DNA from: Arenimonas daejeonensis
Lineage (GTDB): Bacteria > Pseudomonadota > Gammaproteobacteria > Xanthomonadales > Xanthomonadaceae
Reading direction: 5' to 3'
Length of the DNA: 64,000 nucleotides
Assembly (NCBI RefSeq): GCF_007993735.1
Contig: NZ_CP042453.1
Location: 372,001-436,000 of the forward strand
Part shown: positions 7,630 to 15,884 of the stretch, in pieces
How positions within the stretch are numbered: the stretch's first letter is position 1
How the letters are laid out: each line of letters starts with the position of its first letter
The notes under the pieces: generated by a model
Databases searched by the model: none
Told to the model about the DNA's origin: nothing
The model's input: the letters and a program-made list of their open reading frames with translations, nothing else
Made by a program: the position numbers and the translations under genes

Positions 7630-7992
7630 ATGCAAGACATAAGTCGCAACTTGAGTCCAGGCAGAGTGGTTATTGTCGGCACCCTCGTCGTCAATGTTCC
7701 TGTGCTGACCCTATTGTTTGGCCCGGGCTTTGCTGCCACCCGGCTTGGATATGAAGACTGGTTCCTCTACATCCTCGCGGCTTCTTTCTTCACCGCATGG
7801 AGTTGGTGGTCGTTTGCGTTGCCGCGATGGCGGCTTTGGGCCTACGAACGCGTAAAGAGTACTGGCGCGGTCCATGCCAGAGCGCTCGCTGCAGGTTTGG
7901 TCTGGCCCCGGGGCAGCCTCCTGACGCGGACGGAGTTCCAGAATGCCGACATGCGCAATCGTCAACTAGAGCTCGAGCGTGATTTTCCCTAG
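7630..7992 (+). CDS. Cassette 10: small membrane protein
   Basis: The 120-residue product begins MQDISRNLSPGRVVIVGTLV and has two or three hydrophobic segments (about 12-34 and 44-62), followed by a charged C-terminal tail (NADMRNRQLELERDFP) that would face the cytoplasm. The ATG is a few bases after attC 9. No family recognised. Confidence 0.7.
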   Translation: MQDISRNLSPGRVVIVGTLVVNVPVLTLLFGPGFAATRLGYEDWFLYILAASFFTAWSWWSFALPRWRLWAYERVKSTGAVHARALAAGLVWPRGSLLTRTEFQNADMRNRQLELERDFP

Positions 7993-7998
7993 GCTGGA

Positions 7999-8053
7999 AC
8001 CTGACAGATCATTCAAACCGACGTCTTCGGCGCGGCTCAACCCAAGGCCTTGG
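7999..8053 (+). repeat. attC site 10, degenerate
   Basis: ACCTGAC at the left, an inner stem AAACCGACG/CGCGGCT with TTCG loop, and a decayed right core (GGCCTTGGCC). Probably no longer an efficient recombination site. Confidence 0.6.
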
Positions 8054-8068
8054 CCTACAAAGGTATTT

Positions 8069-8470
8069 ATGCGGGCTCTCATCATTGTTGCCACCATGGC
8101 GCTTGGCATTCTTGCGATGCCTTCTTCCGCCTCCTTTACCAAGAAGACCGTTGACACGCGATTCGTTGGATTCTGGGAACTTGATTTCGACGAGGACGGA
8201 ACCCAACGGGACACGATGGAGTTCACCGCGGATGGAAGGTATGTAATGCATGGCACGAGTTGCGAAATCATGCAGAGCTTTCCGTACCACGTCCATCGCG
8301 GCGACCTGTTCGTAGCCCTTCACGTTCCCGGGAAGGGGCCGATTGCGATGGTCTTCCACAGAAACAAGGATGGACGCTTGAGCTTTACTTCGCCGCGAAC
8401 GCGCCAGAACGCTTACTACAAGAAACTGACCACCAATCCATGCATTGCAGCCGCCGTGGATCCTGACTAG
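8069..8470 (+). CDS. Cassette 11: small exported protein
   Basis: The 133-residue product has a signal peptide (MRALIIVATMALGILAMPSSA). The mature part (FVGFWELDFDEDGTQRDTMEFTADG...) resembles small lipocalin-like or beta-sandwich periplasmic proteins in pattern, with alternating hydrophobic strands and two cysteines. I assign no family. Start ATG 8069 was chosen because it opens the signal peptide. Confidence 0.7.
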   Translation: MRALIIVATMALGILAMPSSASFTKKTVDTRFVGFWELDFDEDGTQRDTMEFTADGRYVMHGTSCEIMQSFPYHVHRGDLFVALHVPGKGPIAMVFHRNKDGRLSFTSPRTRQNAYYKKLTTNPCIAAAVDPD

Positions 8471-8517
8471 TCATTCAAGCCGACGCATACGGCGCGGTTC
8501 AACAAAGGCACCAGGCC
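8461..8517 (+). repeat. attC site 11, degenerate; distal end of the array
   Basis: TCCTGAC at the left, an inner stem AAGCCGACG/CGCGGTT with an ATAC tip instead of TTCG, and right core ACCAGGC. It is the last recognisable attC in the window. Confidence 0.6.
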
Positions 8518-8534
8518 TGATCGGGGAGATTTCC

Positions 8535-8750
8535 ATGGATTTCAAAGCAGTTGTTTTCGCCATCATCGGCGTGCTGGTTGCCGCCTTCTACGGCCTCGAG
8601 TCCGCACTTTCGTTCCAGGCAAACGGAGTCACCGCTCCCCTGTTCGTCAAACTCGCCATCTGCGGCGCCGGCGTCTACTTCTGCTTCCGCAATGCAATGC
8701 GTGTCCGCAAGGGCGGAGCGGGCAGCGACTCGGCCAAGGCGACTGAATGA
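8535..8750 (+). CDS. Small two-helix membrane protein
   Basis: The 71-residue protein has hydrophobic segments around residues 5-22 and 34-50 and a charged tail (RVRKGGAGSDSAKATE). The ATG is preceded by GGGGAGA. It starts 18 bases after the last attC and overlaps the next gene in ATGA, so it may be either the final cassette or the first gene of the chromosomal flank. Function unknown. Confidence 0.65.
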   Translation: MDFKAVVFAIIGVLVAAFYGLESALSFQANGVTAPLFVKLAICGAGVYFCFRNAMRVRKGGAGSDSAKATE

Positions 8751-9151
8751 CCACACCGCCCACACTCTGGACAAGGATGTTCCTGTGGTTCCGGCGCCTG
8801 GTCATCCTTGTCCTCGCCGGGCTGCTGATCTTCCACCACAGCCTGATGCTCTACGAAATATATGTGCAGCCCGGCAACAGTGCGCACACCCTCTTCGACC
8901 ATGTGCAGTCGGTCTGTCGCTTTCTGATCACCGTGAGTCTGCTGCTTGTCGTCTTTGGCGTCCGCCGGGCGCTGTGGGGGATGTGGTTCAGTATCGGCGG
9001 ACTCGTGGCAACGCAGTATTGGGCCCATTTCGGCGACCTGCCCGTCGCCTTCACTGAAGGCAGGCATGCACTCTCCTACCTGAAAGGGTTCATCTTCCCG
9101 ACCATCATCACCTTGGCGTTCCACTCCCCGGGCCGGCGGGGCATTTCATGA
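8747..9151 (+). CDS. Hypothetical four-pass membrane protein
   Basis: The 134-residue protein has about four hydrophobic segments (15-35, 52-74, 76-96, 109-124) joined by short loops. It overlaps both neighbours by 4 bp (ATGA), so these small genes are co-translated. No family recognised. Confidence 0.7.
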   Translation: MTTPPTLWTRMFLWFRRLVILVLAGLLIFHHSLMLYEIYVQPGNSAHTLFDHVQSVCRFLITVSLLLVVFGVRRALWGMWFSIGGLVATQYWAHFGDLPVAFTEGRHALSYLKGFIFPTIITLAFHSPGRRGIS

Positions 9152-9555
9152 TTCAAGCCGTATTCCACCTTTCGTTTCCGGTGCGCGACCTCGCCGCCGC
9201 CAAGACGTTCTATTGCGACCTGCTCGGCGCCACGGTGGGTCGGGACACCGGGCAATGGGCCGATATCGTGTTGTTCGGGCACCAGCTGACCTTGCATGAG
9301 CGCCCCGAACAGGTGCTGCCGCCCGAGCAACGCGGCGTTCGCCACTTCGGCGCCATCCTTGCCTGGCGGGAATGGGAAGCGCTCGGCGCATCGCTGCAGG
9401 GAAAGGGCTGCGCTTTCCTGCGTCCGCCGACCCTCATCGACCCGGGCACGGCGCAAGAGCACGGCAAGATGCTGCTCTGCGACCCCAGCGACAACGTGAT
9501 CGAGATCAAGGCCTACCGGGACGTCTCCGGCGTTCTGGGCGCGGCGCAACCATGA
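9148..9555 (+). CDS. VOC-superfamily (glyoxalase-like) protein
   Basis: The 135-residue protein has the paired beta-alpha-beta-beta-beta pattern: FHLSFPVRDLAAAKTFYCDLLGA at the start and LLCDPSDNVIEIKAYR at the end. Metal ligand candidates are His7, His in HLTLH-type text (GHQLTLHER) and Glu in VIEIKAY. Members are metal-dependent dioxygenases, lyases or resistance enzymes; the substrate cannot be told. It is translationally coupled to the gene before it. Confidence 0.8.
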   Translation: MIQAVFHLSFPVRDLAAAKTFYCDLLGATVGRDTGQWADIVLFGHQLTLHERPEQVLPPEQRGVRHFGAILAWREWEALGASLQGKGCAFLRPPTLIDPGTAQEHGKMLLCDPSDNVIEIKAYRDVSGVLGAAQP

Positions 9556-9569
9556 CGCGCTACTGACCC

Positions 9570-10240
9570 ATGCCCCGCGACCGCCTGATCCACAGCTGGA
9601 CCGCCAACGCCGCCGCGTGGACGGCGGCGGTGCGCGGGGGCCGGATCGAAAGCCGGCGGCTGGTGACGGATTCGGCCATCGTGGCGGCCGTGACGGCCCT
9701 CGCGCCACGACGCGTGCTGGACGTCGGCTGCGGCGAAGGCTGGCTGTGCCGGGCACTGATGACGCAAGGCGTGGAGGCCGTGGGCATCGACGTCTCCGCG
9801 CCGCTGGTCGAAGCCGCACGCGCGGCGGGGCCCGGACGCTACGAAGTGATGGCCTACGAAGAACTGCGCGACGCACCGGTCCGGATCGGCACTTTCGATG
9901 CGGTGGTCTGCAATTTCGCCCTGCTCGACCAGGACATCGTGCCGATGCTGGCGGACCTGCGCGCCCTGCTGGCACCGGGCGGCCGGCTGCTGGTCCAGAC
10001 CGTGCACCCTGGAGCGCCTGCGGCGACGAGCCCTATCGCGACGGCTGGCGGCTGGAGACCTTCGCCGGCTTCGGCGACCAGGTGTTCCCGGAGCCGATGC
10101 CCTGGTATTTCCGCACCCTGGCCTCGTGGCTGGCGGCGCTGGAGGCAGGCGGGTTCGCCCAGGTCACGGTGGCCGAACCGGCCCATCCCGACACGGCGCG
10201 CCCGCTGTCCCTGCTGCTGGTCGCCACGCCGGCCGTCTGA
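9570..10240 (+). CDS. SAM-dependent methyltransferase (one frameshift)
   Basis: Class I methyltransferase: motif I VLDVGCGEGWLCRAL, acidic loop VGIDVSAPLVEAAR, motif IV FDAVVCNFALL and LLAPGGRLLVQTVHP. After HP the frame breaks at about 10009 (CACCCTGG where CACCCCTGG is expected), and the C-terminal third continues as WSACGDEPYRDGWRLETFAG to LLLVATPAV. Corrected length is 223 residues. Substrate unknown. It lies 14 bases after the VOC gene. Confidence 0.85.
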
Positions 10241-10321
10241 ACCCTGCCACCGCCCGGCCCCGGGCTGTGCCAGCATTCAGCCAGAACGGCCGATGATCCG
10301 GACGGGTCCGGGAGAACCACG

Positions 10322-10830
10322 ATGAACAAACCGCTATTCGCCGCCCTGGCACTGGCCGCGACACTGGCCGGCTGCGCGGGCACTTCCACCGTGATGACGG
10401 GCCAGGCCCGTCCGCCGATCGATCCGTCGCAGGTGCGCATCTACCGTACCCTGCCGCCGGATTCGGTGGAAATCGCACAGCTCGAATCCACCAGCGGTAT
10501 CGGTTTCGGCACCCAGGGCAGACCGATGCGGTCATCGCCCGACTCAAGCGCGAAGCCGCGGCCCTGGGCGCCAATGGCGTGATCCTGATGGGCATGGGCA
10601 CTGGCGGTTCGCCGGTGGACATGTCGGTGGGTGCCGCGTCCTACGGCAGCAACGGCGGTGCCGGCCTGTCCATGGGCATCCCAACCCAGCAGAAGTACGC
10701 GGCTGGCATGGCCATCTATGTGCCGCCGGCGGGGCCGGACACTTCCCGGCATTACGCGCCGCCCGAGAACTACGGGCCGGCCACGCCCGAAACGTCGGAC
10801 AGCGACACCGGCGCGCCGCCGGAAGACTGA
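10322..10830 (+). CDS. Lipoprotein of unknown function (one frameshift)
   Basis: MNKPLFAALALAATLAGCAG is a lipoprotein signal with lipobox LAGC. The body (PSQVRIYRTLPPDSVEIAQL) is followed, after one missing base near 10518, by DAVIARLKREAAALGANGVILMGMG and a Gly/Ser-rich stretch, and ends in an acidic tail. The motif of a residue-repeated alpha segment followed by GANGVIL is seen in small envelope lipoproteins. No named family assigned. Confidence 0.7.
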
Positions 10831-10849
10831 TCGCCCCGGAATCCGCCGA

Positions 10850-12151
10850 TCAGCCGCCGTCGGCGGATTTCGCGGATACCGTACGCTGCGTGGACTTGAG
10901 CCGCGCCAGCGCCTGGGCGATCACCGCGTCGCCCTGGATCACTTCGCCGCGGGCATAACCATCGCCCACTTCTTCGTCGCCACGCAGGTGGCCCGGCAGG
11001 TCCTGTTCGCGCAGGCCGCGGCTGGCTTCGCCGCGCACCTCCACGTCGGGGCGGATGCCACGCGCCTGGATGGACTTGCCGCTGGGCGTGTAATAACGCG
11101 CGGTGGTGAGCTTGACCGAGTCGCCGTTCTCCAGCGGCACCACGGTCTGCACCGAACCCTTGCCGAAGGTGCGGCTGCCCATCACGGTGGCGCGGTCGTG
11201 GTCGCCCAGCGCGCCGGCCAGCACTTCGGCAGCGCTGGCGGTGCCGGCGTCCACCAGCACGATCACCGGCGCGCCGATCAGCAGGTCGCCCGGCTTGGCG
11301 TGGTAGCGCGCGTTGGAGTACGGCAGGCGGCCGCGGGTGCTGACGATCAGGCCTTCCTCCAGCAGCGCGTCTGCGGCTTCGACCGCGGCGTTCAACAGGC
11401 CGCCGGGATTGCTGCGCAGGTCCAGCACCAGGCCCTGCAGCGGCCCGCCCTCGCCTTTCGACAGTTGGCGCAGGTGGCGGATCACTTCCGGCCCGGTCTC
11501 GGTCTGGAAGGTGCTGATGCGCAGGTAGCCGTAGCCGGGTTCGAGCAGGCGGCTGCTGACGCTGGTGACGCGGATGATCTCGCGGGTCATCACCAGTTCG
11601 CGCGGCACGGTTTCGCCGGCACGCACCAGGGTGACGGTGACCGGCGTGCCGGCCTCGCCGCGCAGGTCGCGGCTGGCGGCGTCGGCGCCGGTTCGGGCCA
11701 GTGGCTGGCCATCAATGGCGATGATCAGGTCGCCGGCGCGCAGGCCGGCGCGCTGGGCCGGCGTGCCGTCGATCGGCGACACGACCAGGATGCTGCCGTC
11801 GGCGCGTTGTTCGATTTCGACACCGACGCCGGAATACGCACCCTCGGTCTGTTCCTGCAGGTCCTCGGCTTCTTCCTGCTCGAGGTAGGCGCTGTGCGGG
11901 TCGAGGTCGGCCAGCAGGCCGCGCAGTGCGGCCCGCATCAGTTCCTGGTCGTCGAGCGGTTCGACGTAGGCGTCCTTGATGGCGCGATAGACGGCGACGT
12001 AGCGCTGGATTTCTTCCAGCGGCACGGTGCGCGGCGCGGGTTCGGCCAGCACAGGCGCATCGGCTTCGGCGAGCTCGTCGACATCCAGTTCGGACTGGGC
12101 GACGGCCAGCGGGGCCAGGGTGGACAACAGCAGGATCGGGAAGAGGCGCAT
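10850..12151 (-). CDS. S41-family carboxy-terminal processing protease
   Basis: CtpA/Prc-type periplasmic serine protease of 433 residues. It has a signal peptide (MRLFPILLLSTLAPLAVAQ), N-terminal helices, a PDZ domain (YSGVGVEIEQR to AIDGQPL) and a catalytic domain with LVLDLRSNPGGLL, serine in GTASAAEVLAG and lysine in GSRTFGKGSVQ. Start ATG at 12151 is preferred over an upstream one because it opens the signal peptide. It is the last gene of a gpmI-envC-ctp run, the common order in related bacteria, linking it to cell-envelope protein turnover. Confidence 0.9.
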   Translation of the reverse strand: MRLFPILLLSTLAPLAVAQSELDVDELAEADAPVLAEPAPRTVPLEEIQRYVAVYRAIKDAYVEPLDDQELMRAALRGLLADLDPHSAYLEQEEAEDLQEQTEGAYSGVGVEIEQRADGSILVVSPIDGTPAQRAGLRAGDLIIAIDGQPLARTGADAASRDLRGEAGTPVTVTLVRAGETVPRELVMTREIIRVTSVSSRLLEPGYGYLRISTFQTETGPEVIRHLRQLSKGEGGPLQGLVLDLRSNPGGLLNAAVEAADALLEEGLIVSTRGRLPYSNARYHAKPGDLLIGAPVIVLVDAGTASAAEVLAGALGDHDRATVMGSRTFGKGSVQTVVPLENGDSVKLTTARYYTPSGKSIQARGIRPDVEVRGEASRGLREQDLPGHLRGDEEVGDGYARGEVIQGDAVIAQALARLKSTQRTVSAKSADGG

Positions 12152-12192
12152 GCGCCGATTATGCCCGTCCGCCACCCGGGCGGCGCGTGAAA

Positions 12193-13348
12193 TCAGGGCC
12201 GCAGCCAGGGTTTGGGGTCCTGCGGCTGGCCGTTGCGGCGCAGTTCGAAATACAGCGCCGGGCGGCCCTGGCCGCCGGAGCTGCCGACCGTGGCCAGCGG
12301 TTCGCCGCTGCGCACCCAGTCGCCGACGTCCTTGAGCAGGGCGTCGTTGAAGGCGTACAGGCTCATCCAGCCGTCGCCGTGATCAATGATGGTCAGCAGG
12401 CCGTAACCCTTGAGCCAGTCCGAATAGGCCACCCGGCCCGGCGCCACCGCGCGCACCTCGGCGCCGGCGGTGCCGGCGATCAGCAGGCCGTCGCTGGGGC
12501 GGCCGTCGGGCAGGCGGCCGCCGAAGGCCGCCAGGGCGGTACCAGCCAGGGGACGGCCCAGTTGGCCGCGGCGGCTGGCGAACGGCCGGTTGTCGTCCAC
12601 CTGGCGCGGGATGTCGGCGACGGCGTCGCGCAGTTGTTCGAGCAGCTTGAGCACGGCCTTCTCGTCGCGGCCGAGGGCGGCCAGGCGGGCAGCGCGGTCC
12701 TTGAACTGCGACTCGACCGTGGCCAGTACGCCGGCGCGTTCGCCGCGTTGGGCCTCCAGCGCGTCCAGTTCGGTCTGCTGCTGCAGGCGCGCGGCTTCCA
12801 GGATCTGGCGCTGGTCGGTGATCTGCTGGGCAACGGCGGCCAGTTCGCGCAGTTCGGCCAGCAGGCCGGTGATGCGCTGCTGGCGGTCGGCCTGGAAATA
12901 GCGGTGGTAGGCCAGCACGCGGGCCAGGTCGCTCATGCGGTCCTGGGCCAGCAGCAGTTTCAGCTGTTCGTGGCGGCCGAGCGCGTAGGCCGAACGCACC
13001 AGCGCGGCCAGCGCCTCGCGCTGTTCGGACAGGCCGGCTTCGAGCGTGGTCTTTTTCCCTCGAGCTGCTGCAGCTCGATTTCCCAGTGGCGATGCCGGCT
13101 TCGGTGCGGCGCAGGGCGCGCACGGCTTCGTTCACCTGGCCGTCGGCGGCGCGCAGGGCCTTGGCGGCGTCGCCGCGTTCGGCTTCCAGGTCGCGCTGTT
13201 CTTTCGCGATCGCCTTGATCTGGCTGCGCAGGGTGTCCAGGCGCTGCTGGGCGGCGGCTTCCTTCTGCGCGCGTTCCGGTGCGCCCTGGGCGAAGGCGGC
13301 GGGCGCGGCCAATGCCAGCGCGATCAGCAGCGCGGTCGTGCGGATCAA
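12193..13348 (-). CDS. envC: EnvC-type murein hydrolase activator (two frameshifts)
   Basis: Periplasmic activator of division amidases. It has a signal peptide (MIRTTALLIALALAAPAAFA), long coiled coil (RAQKEAAAQQRLDTLRSQIK, later LEAARLQQQTELDALEAQR), then a degenerate LytM/M23 domain: GTAGAEVRAVAPGRVAYSDW, LLTIIDHGDGWMSLY and GRPALYFELRRNGQPQDPKPWL. The frame breaks twice within 30 bases (about 13057 and 13080), each consistent with one missing base next to an A/G run; the intended text is GIATGEIELQQLEGKKTTLEAG. It begins with TTG overlapping the gpmI stop (TTGA). Confidence 0.87.
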
Positions 13349-14910
13349 GCCAGGGTCACCAGCGGGCGGCCGGTCATTTCCGGCGGCTGCGGCAGGCCCA
13401 GCAGCGCCAGCATCGTCGGCGCGATGTCGCGCAGGGCACCGCCTGTTCGCAGCTGTGCCCGGCGGCCGAAATAGACGAAGGGCACCGGGCCGACGGTGTG
13501 CGAGGTGTGCGCCTGGCCGGTGTCCGGGTCGCGCATCATCTCGAGGTTGCCGTGGTCGGCGGTGACGATCATCTCGCCGCCGACGCTTTCCAGCGCGATG
13601 CGGATCGCGCCCAGTGCGTCGTCCACCGCTTCGGCGGCCTTCACCGCGGCGGCCAGGATGCCGCTGTGGCCGACCATGTCGGGGTTGGCGACGTTGCAGA
13701 TGATCACGTCGTGTTTGCGCGCGCGGATGTCGTCGGTGAGCCGGGCGGTGAGCAGCGGCAGGTTCATCTCCGGCTGCAGGTCGTAGGTGGCGACCTTGGG
13801 CGACGGGATCAGCGCGCGTTCCTCACCGTCGACCAGCGCTTCGCGGCCGCCGGACATGAAGAAGGTGACGTGGGCGTATTTTTCGGTCTCGGCGATGCGC
13901 AGCTGGCTCAGGTCGTGGGCGGCGAGCACGTCGCCCAGGGTGTTGCGCAGGTCTTCTGGCGCGAAGGCGACCGGTGCTGGCAGTTTGGCGTCGTATTCGG
14001 TCAGGCAGACAAATCGCGAGAGCGCGATCGGGCGCGGTTTGGCGAAGTCGCTGAAACCGGGCGAGACGAACACCGAGGCCAGCTGGCGCGCGCGGTCGGC
14101 GCGGAAGTTCATGAACACCACGGCGTCGCCGTCGCGCATCGGCCGGTGGCCGGTGATGACGGTGGGTTGCACGAACTCGTCGTTTTCGTCGCGGCCGTAG
14201 GCGGCGTGCAGGGCGGTGATCGCGTCCGAGGCGGTGTCGTCGGCATCGGCTTCGGCCATCGCGCGATAGGCGCGTTCGACGCGGTCCCAGCGCTGGTCGC
14301 GGTCCATGGCCCAGTAGCGGCCGCTGACGGTGGCGATGCGGGCGTCGCTGCCTTCGGCGCAGATCGCGGCCAGTTTCTCCAGGCTCGGTTCGGCCGAACG
14401 CGGCGGCGTGTCGCGGCCGTCGAGGAAGGCGTGCACGGCGATGTCGGCCACGCCTTCGCGGCGGGCCAGTTCGATCATCGCGAACAGGTGGTCTTCGTGG
14501 CTGTGCACGCCACCCGGCGACAGCAGGCCGAACAGGTGCAGGGTGCCGCCGGCGGACTTCGCGGCCTGGCAGGCGGCGACCAGTTCGGCATTGGCGTAGA
14601 AGCTGCCGTCCTCGATCGCGGCGTCCACGCGGGTCAGGTCCTGGTAAACGATGCGGCCGGCGCCGATGTTCATGTGCCCGACTTCGGAATTGCCCATCTG
14701 GCCGTCCGGCAGGCCGACGTGGCGGCCTTCGGTGTGCACCAGTGTGTGCGGGCAGTCGGCCAGCAGGCGGCGCCAGTTCGGCAACCGGGCCTGGGCCAGG
14801 GCGTTGTCCGTGGGGTCCTCGCGGTGGCCCCACCCGTCGAGGATCAGCAGCAGCAGGGGTTTGGGGCGGGGCTGGGCGGCGGACAAGGCGGACTCCGGGA
14901 CGAATGGCAC
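13345..14910 (-). CDS. gpmI: 2,3-bisphosphoglycerate-independent phosphoglycerate mutase
   Basis: Interconverts 3- and 2-phosphoglycerate in glycolysis, Mn-dependent. The 521-residue protein has LLLILDGWGHRED (metal Asp), QMGNSEVGHMNIGAGR (catalytic Ser), FNFRADRARQ-type text (FMNFRADRARQLA), HVTFFMSGG, PSPKVATYDLQPEM, and ICNVANPDMVGHSG and VTADHGNLE near the end. Complete and uninterrupted. Its stop overlaps the envC start. Confidence 0.96.
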   Translation of the reverse strand: MPFVPESALSAAQPRPKPLLLLILDGWGHREDPTDNALAQARLPNWRRLLADCPHTLVHTEGRHVGLPDGQMGNSEVGHMNIGAGRIVYQDLTRVDAAIEDGSFYANAELVAACQAAKSAGGTLHLFGLLSPGGVHSHEDHLFAMIELARREGVADIAVHAFLDGRDTPPRSAEPSLEKLAAICAEGSDARIATVSGRYWAMDRDQRWDRVERAYRAMAEADADDTASDAITALHAAYGRDENDEFVQPTVITGHRPMRDGDAVVFMNFRADRARQLASVFVSPGFSDFAKPRPIALSRFVCLTEYDAKLPAPVAFAPEDLRNTLGDVLAAHDLSQLRIAETEKYAHVTFFMSGGREALVDGEERALIPSPKVATYDLQPEMNLPLLTARLTDDIRARKHDVIICNVANPDMVGHSGILAAAVKAAEAVDDALGAIRIALESVGGEMIVTADHGNLEMMRDPDTGQAHTSHTVGPVPFVYFGRRAQLRTGGALRDIAPTMLALLGLPQPPEMTGRPLVTLA

Positions 14911-15008
14911 GGGGAATTGTAGCCCCGGCGGGGAGACTGGTCCTGCCCGCGCTTAAACCCTTCGCGCGGCTCCCGCATCCCAGCGGGGAATTCCACAGGA
15001 GCCACCCC

Positions 15009-15737
15009 ATGCGTATCCGCAAGCTGACGTCCCTGATTTCCCTGTCCCTGGTCCTGGCCGCCGGTCCGGCGCTGGCCCAGCAGAACATCGACAAGGTGTT
15101 CGGCGGCATCACCGCCGAGGCCGGCCAGGAGTACGGCTCGCTGGAGTCGGTCAACGGCGGCATCACCATCCGCGAAGGCGCCACGGTGCGCAGCGCGGAA
15201 ACCGTCAACGGCGGCATCACCATCGACGACAAGGCCCGGGTCGGCAGCGCCGAGGCCGTGAACGGCGGCATCAGCCTGGGCACCGAGGCCACGGCCCGCT
15301 CGGTCGAGACCGTCAACGGTGGCATCAAGCTGGACGAACGCGCCCAGGTCGAAGACGACGTCGAGACCGTCAACGGTGGCATCAAGCTGGATGAAAAGGC
15401 CCGTGTCGGCGGCGACGCCGAGACTGTCAACGGCGCGATCAGCCTGATCGGCGCCGAGGTCGGCGGCGGCATCACCACCACCAACGGCGACATCACCCTG
15501 GCCCGCGGCGCCGCCGTGCGCGGCGGCATCCTGGTCGAGAAGCCGCAGAGCGGCTGGTGGAGCAACGACCGCAACCGCAAGCCGCGCATCGTGATCGGCG
15601 CCAACAGCGTGGTCGGCGGGCCGCTGGTGTTCGAACGCGAGGTCGAGCTGTTCGTGCACCCGACCGCGAAGATCGGCGCGGTAACCGGCGCCACGGCCCA
15701 GGCCTTCACCGACGACCTGCCGCCGCGCGAAGACTGA
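15009..15737 (+). CDS. Exported protein with VNGGI beta-helix repeats
   Basis: The 242-residue protein has a signal peptide (MRIRKLTSLISLSLVLAAGPALA). It then carries at least six repeats of about 19-20 residues built on (E/S)xVNGGIxxxxxAxV, as in SLESVNGGITIREGATV and AETVNGGITIDDKARV. Such ladders fold as short right-handed beta solenoids, as in polymer-forming (bactofilin-like) or DUF4097-type envelope proteins. The C-terminus (RIVIGANSVVGGPLVFEREV, VHPTAKIGAVTGA) continues the solenoid. The product is probably a periplasmic or surface protein; the role is unknown. Confidence 0.75.
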   Translation: MRIRKLTSLISLSLVLAAGPALAQQNIDKVFGGITAEAGQEYGSLESVNGGITIREGATVRSAETVNGGITIDDKARVGSAEAVNGGISLGTEATARSVETVNGGIKLDERAQVEDDVETVNGGIKLDEKARVGGDAETVNGAISLIGAEVGGGITTTNGDITLARGAAVRGGILVEKPQSGWWSNDRNRKPRIVIGANSVVGGPLVFEREVELFVHPTAKIGAVTGATAQAFTDDLPPRED

Positions 15738-15747
15738 CTGAACAAGC

Positions 15748-15814
15748 CGAACCAGGTTCATTTTCTTTCTGCCTGAGACGCTGTCTCAGGCAGAAAGAAA
15801 ATGAACCTGGTTCG
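15748..15814. repeat. Perfect 32-bp inverted repeat
   Basis: Arms 15748-15779 and 15783-15814 are exact reverse complements with a 3-nt loop (GCT). The arms include a TTTTCTTTCT tract. It lies between the VNGGI gene and the M28 peptidase gene and may act as a terminator, but the exactness over 32 bp suggests a palindromic mobile repeat. Confidence 0.85.
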
Positions 15815-15884
15815 ATGCGGGTCGGGCGTCGGCCCCTGCGAAGTGGCTAGAATCGGGGTTCCCCGCCTCCGAGGAACCCCAGGA

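Noticed and set aside
10631-12190. 519-residue open frame antisense to the S41 protease gene
   Set aside because: It has no domain features and covers a complete, conserved protease on the other strand.
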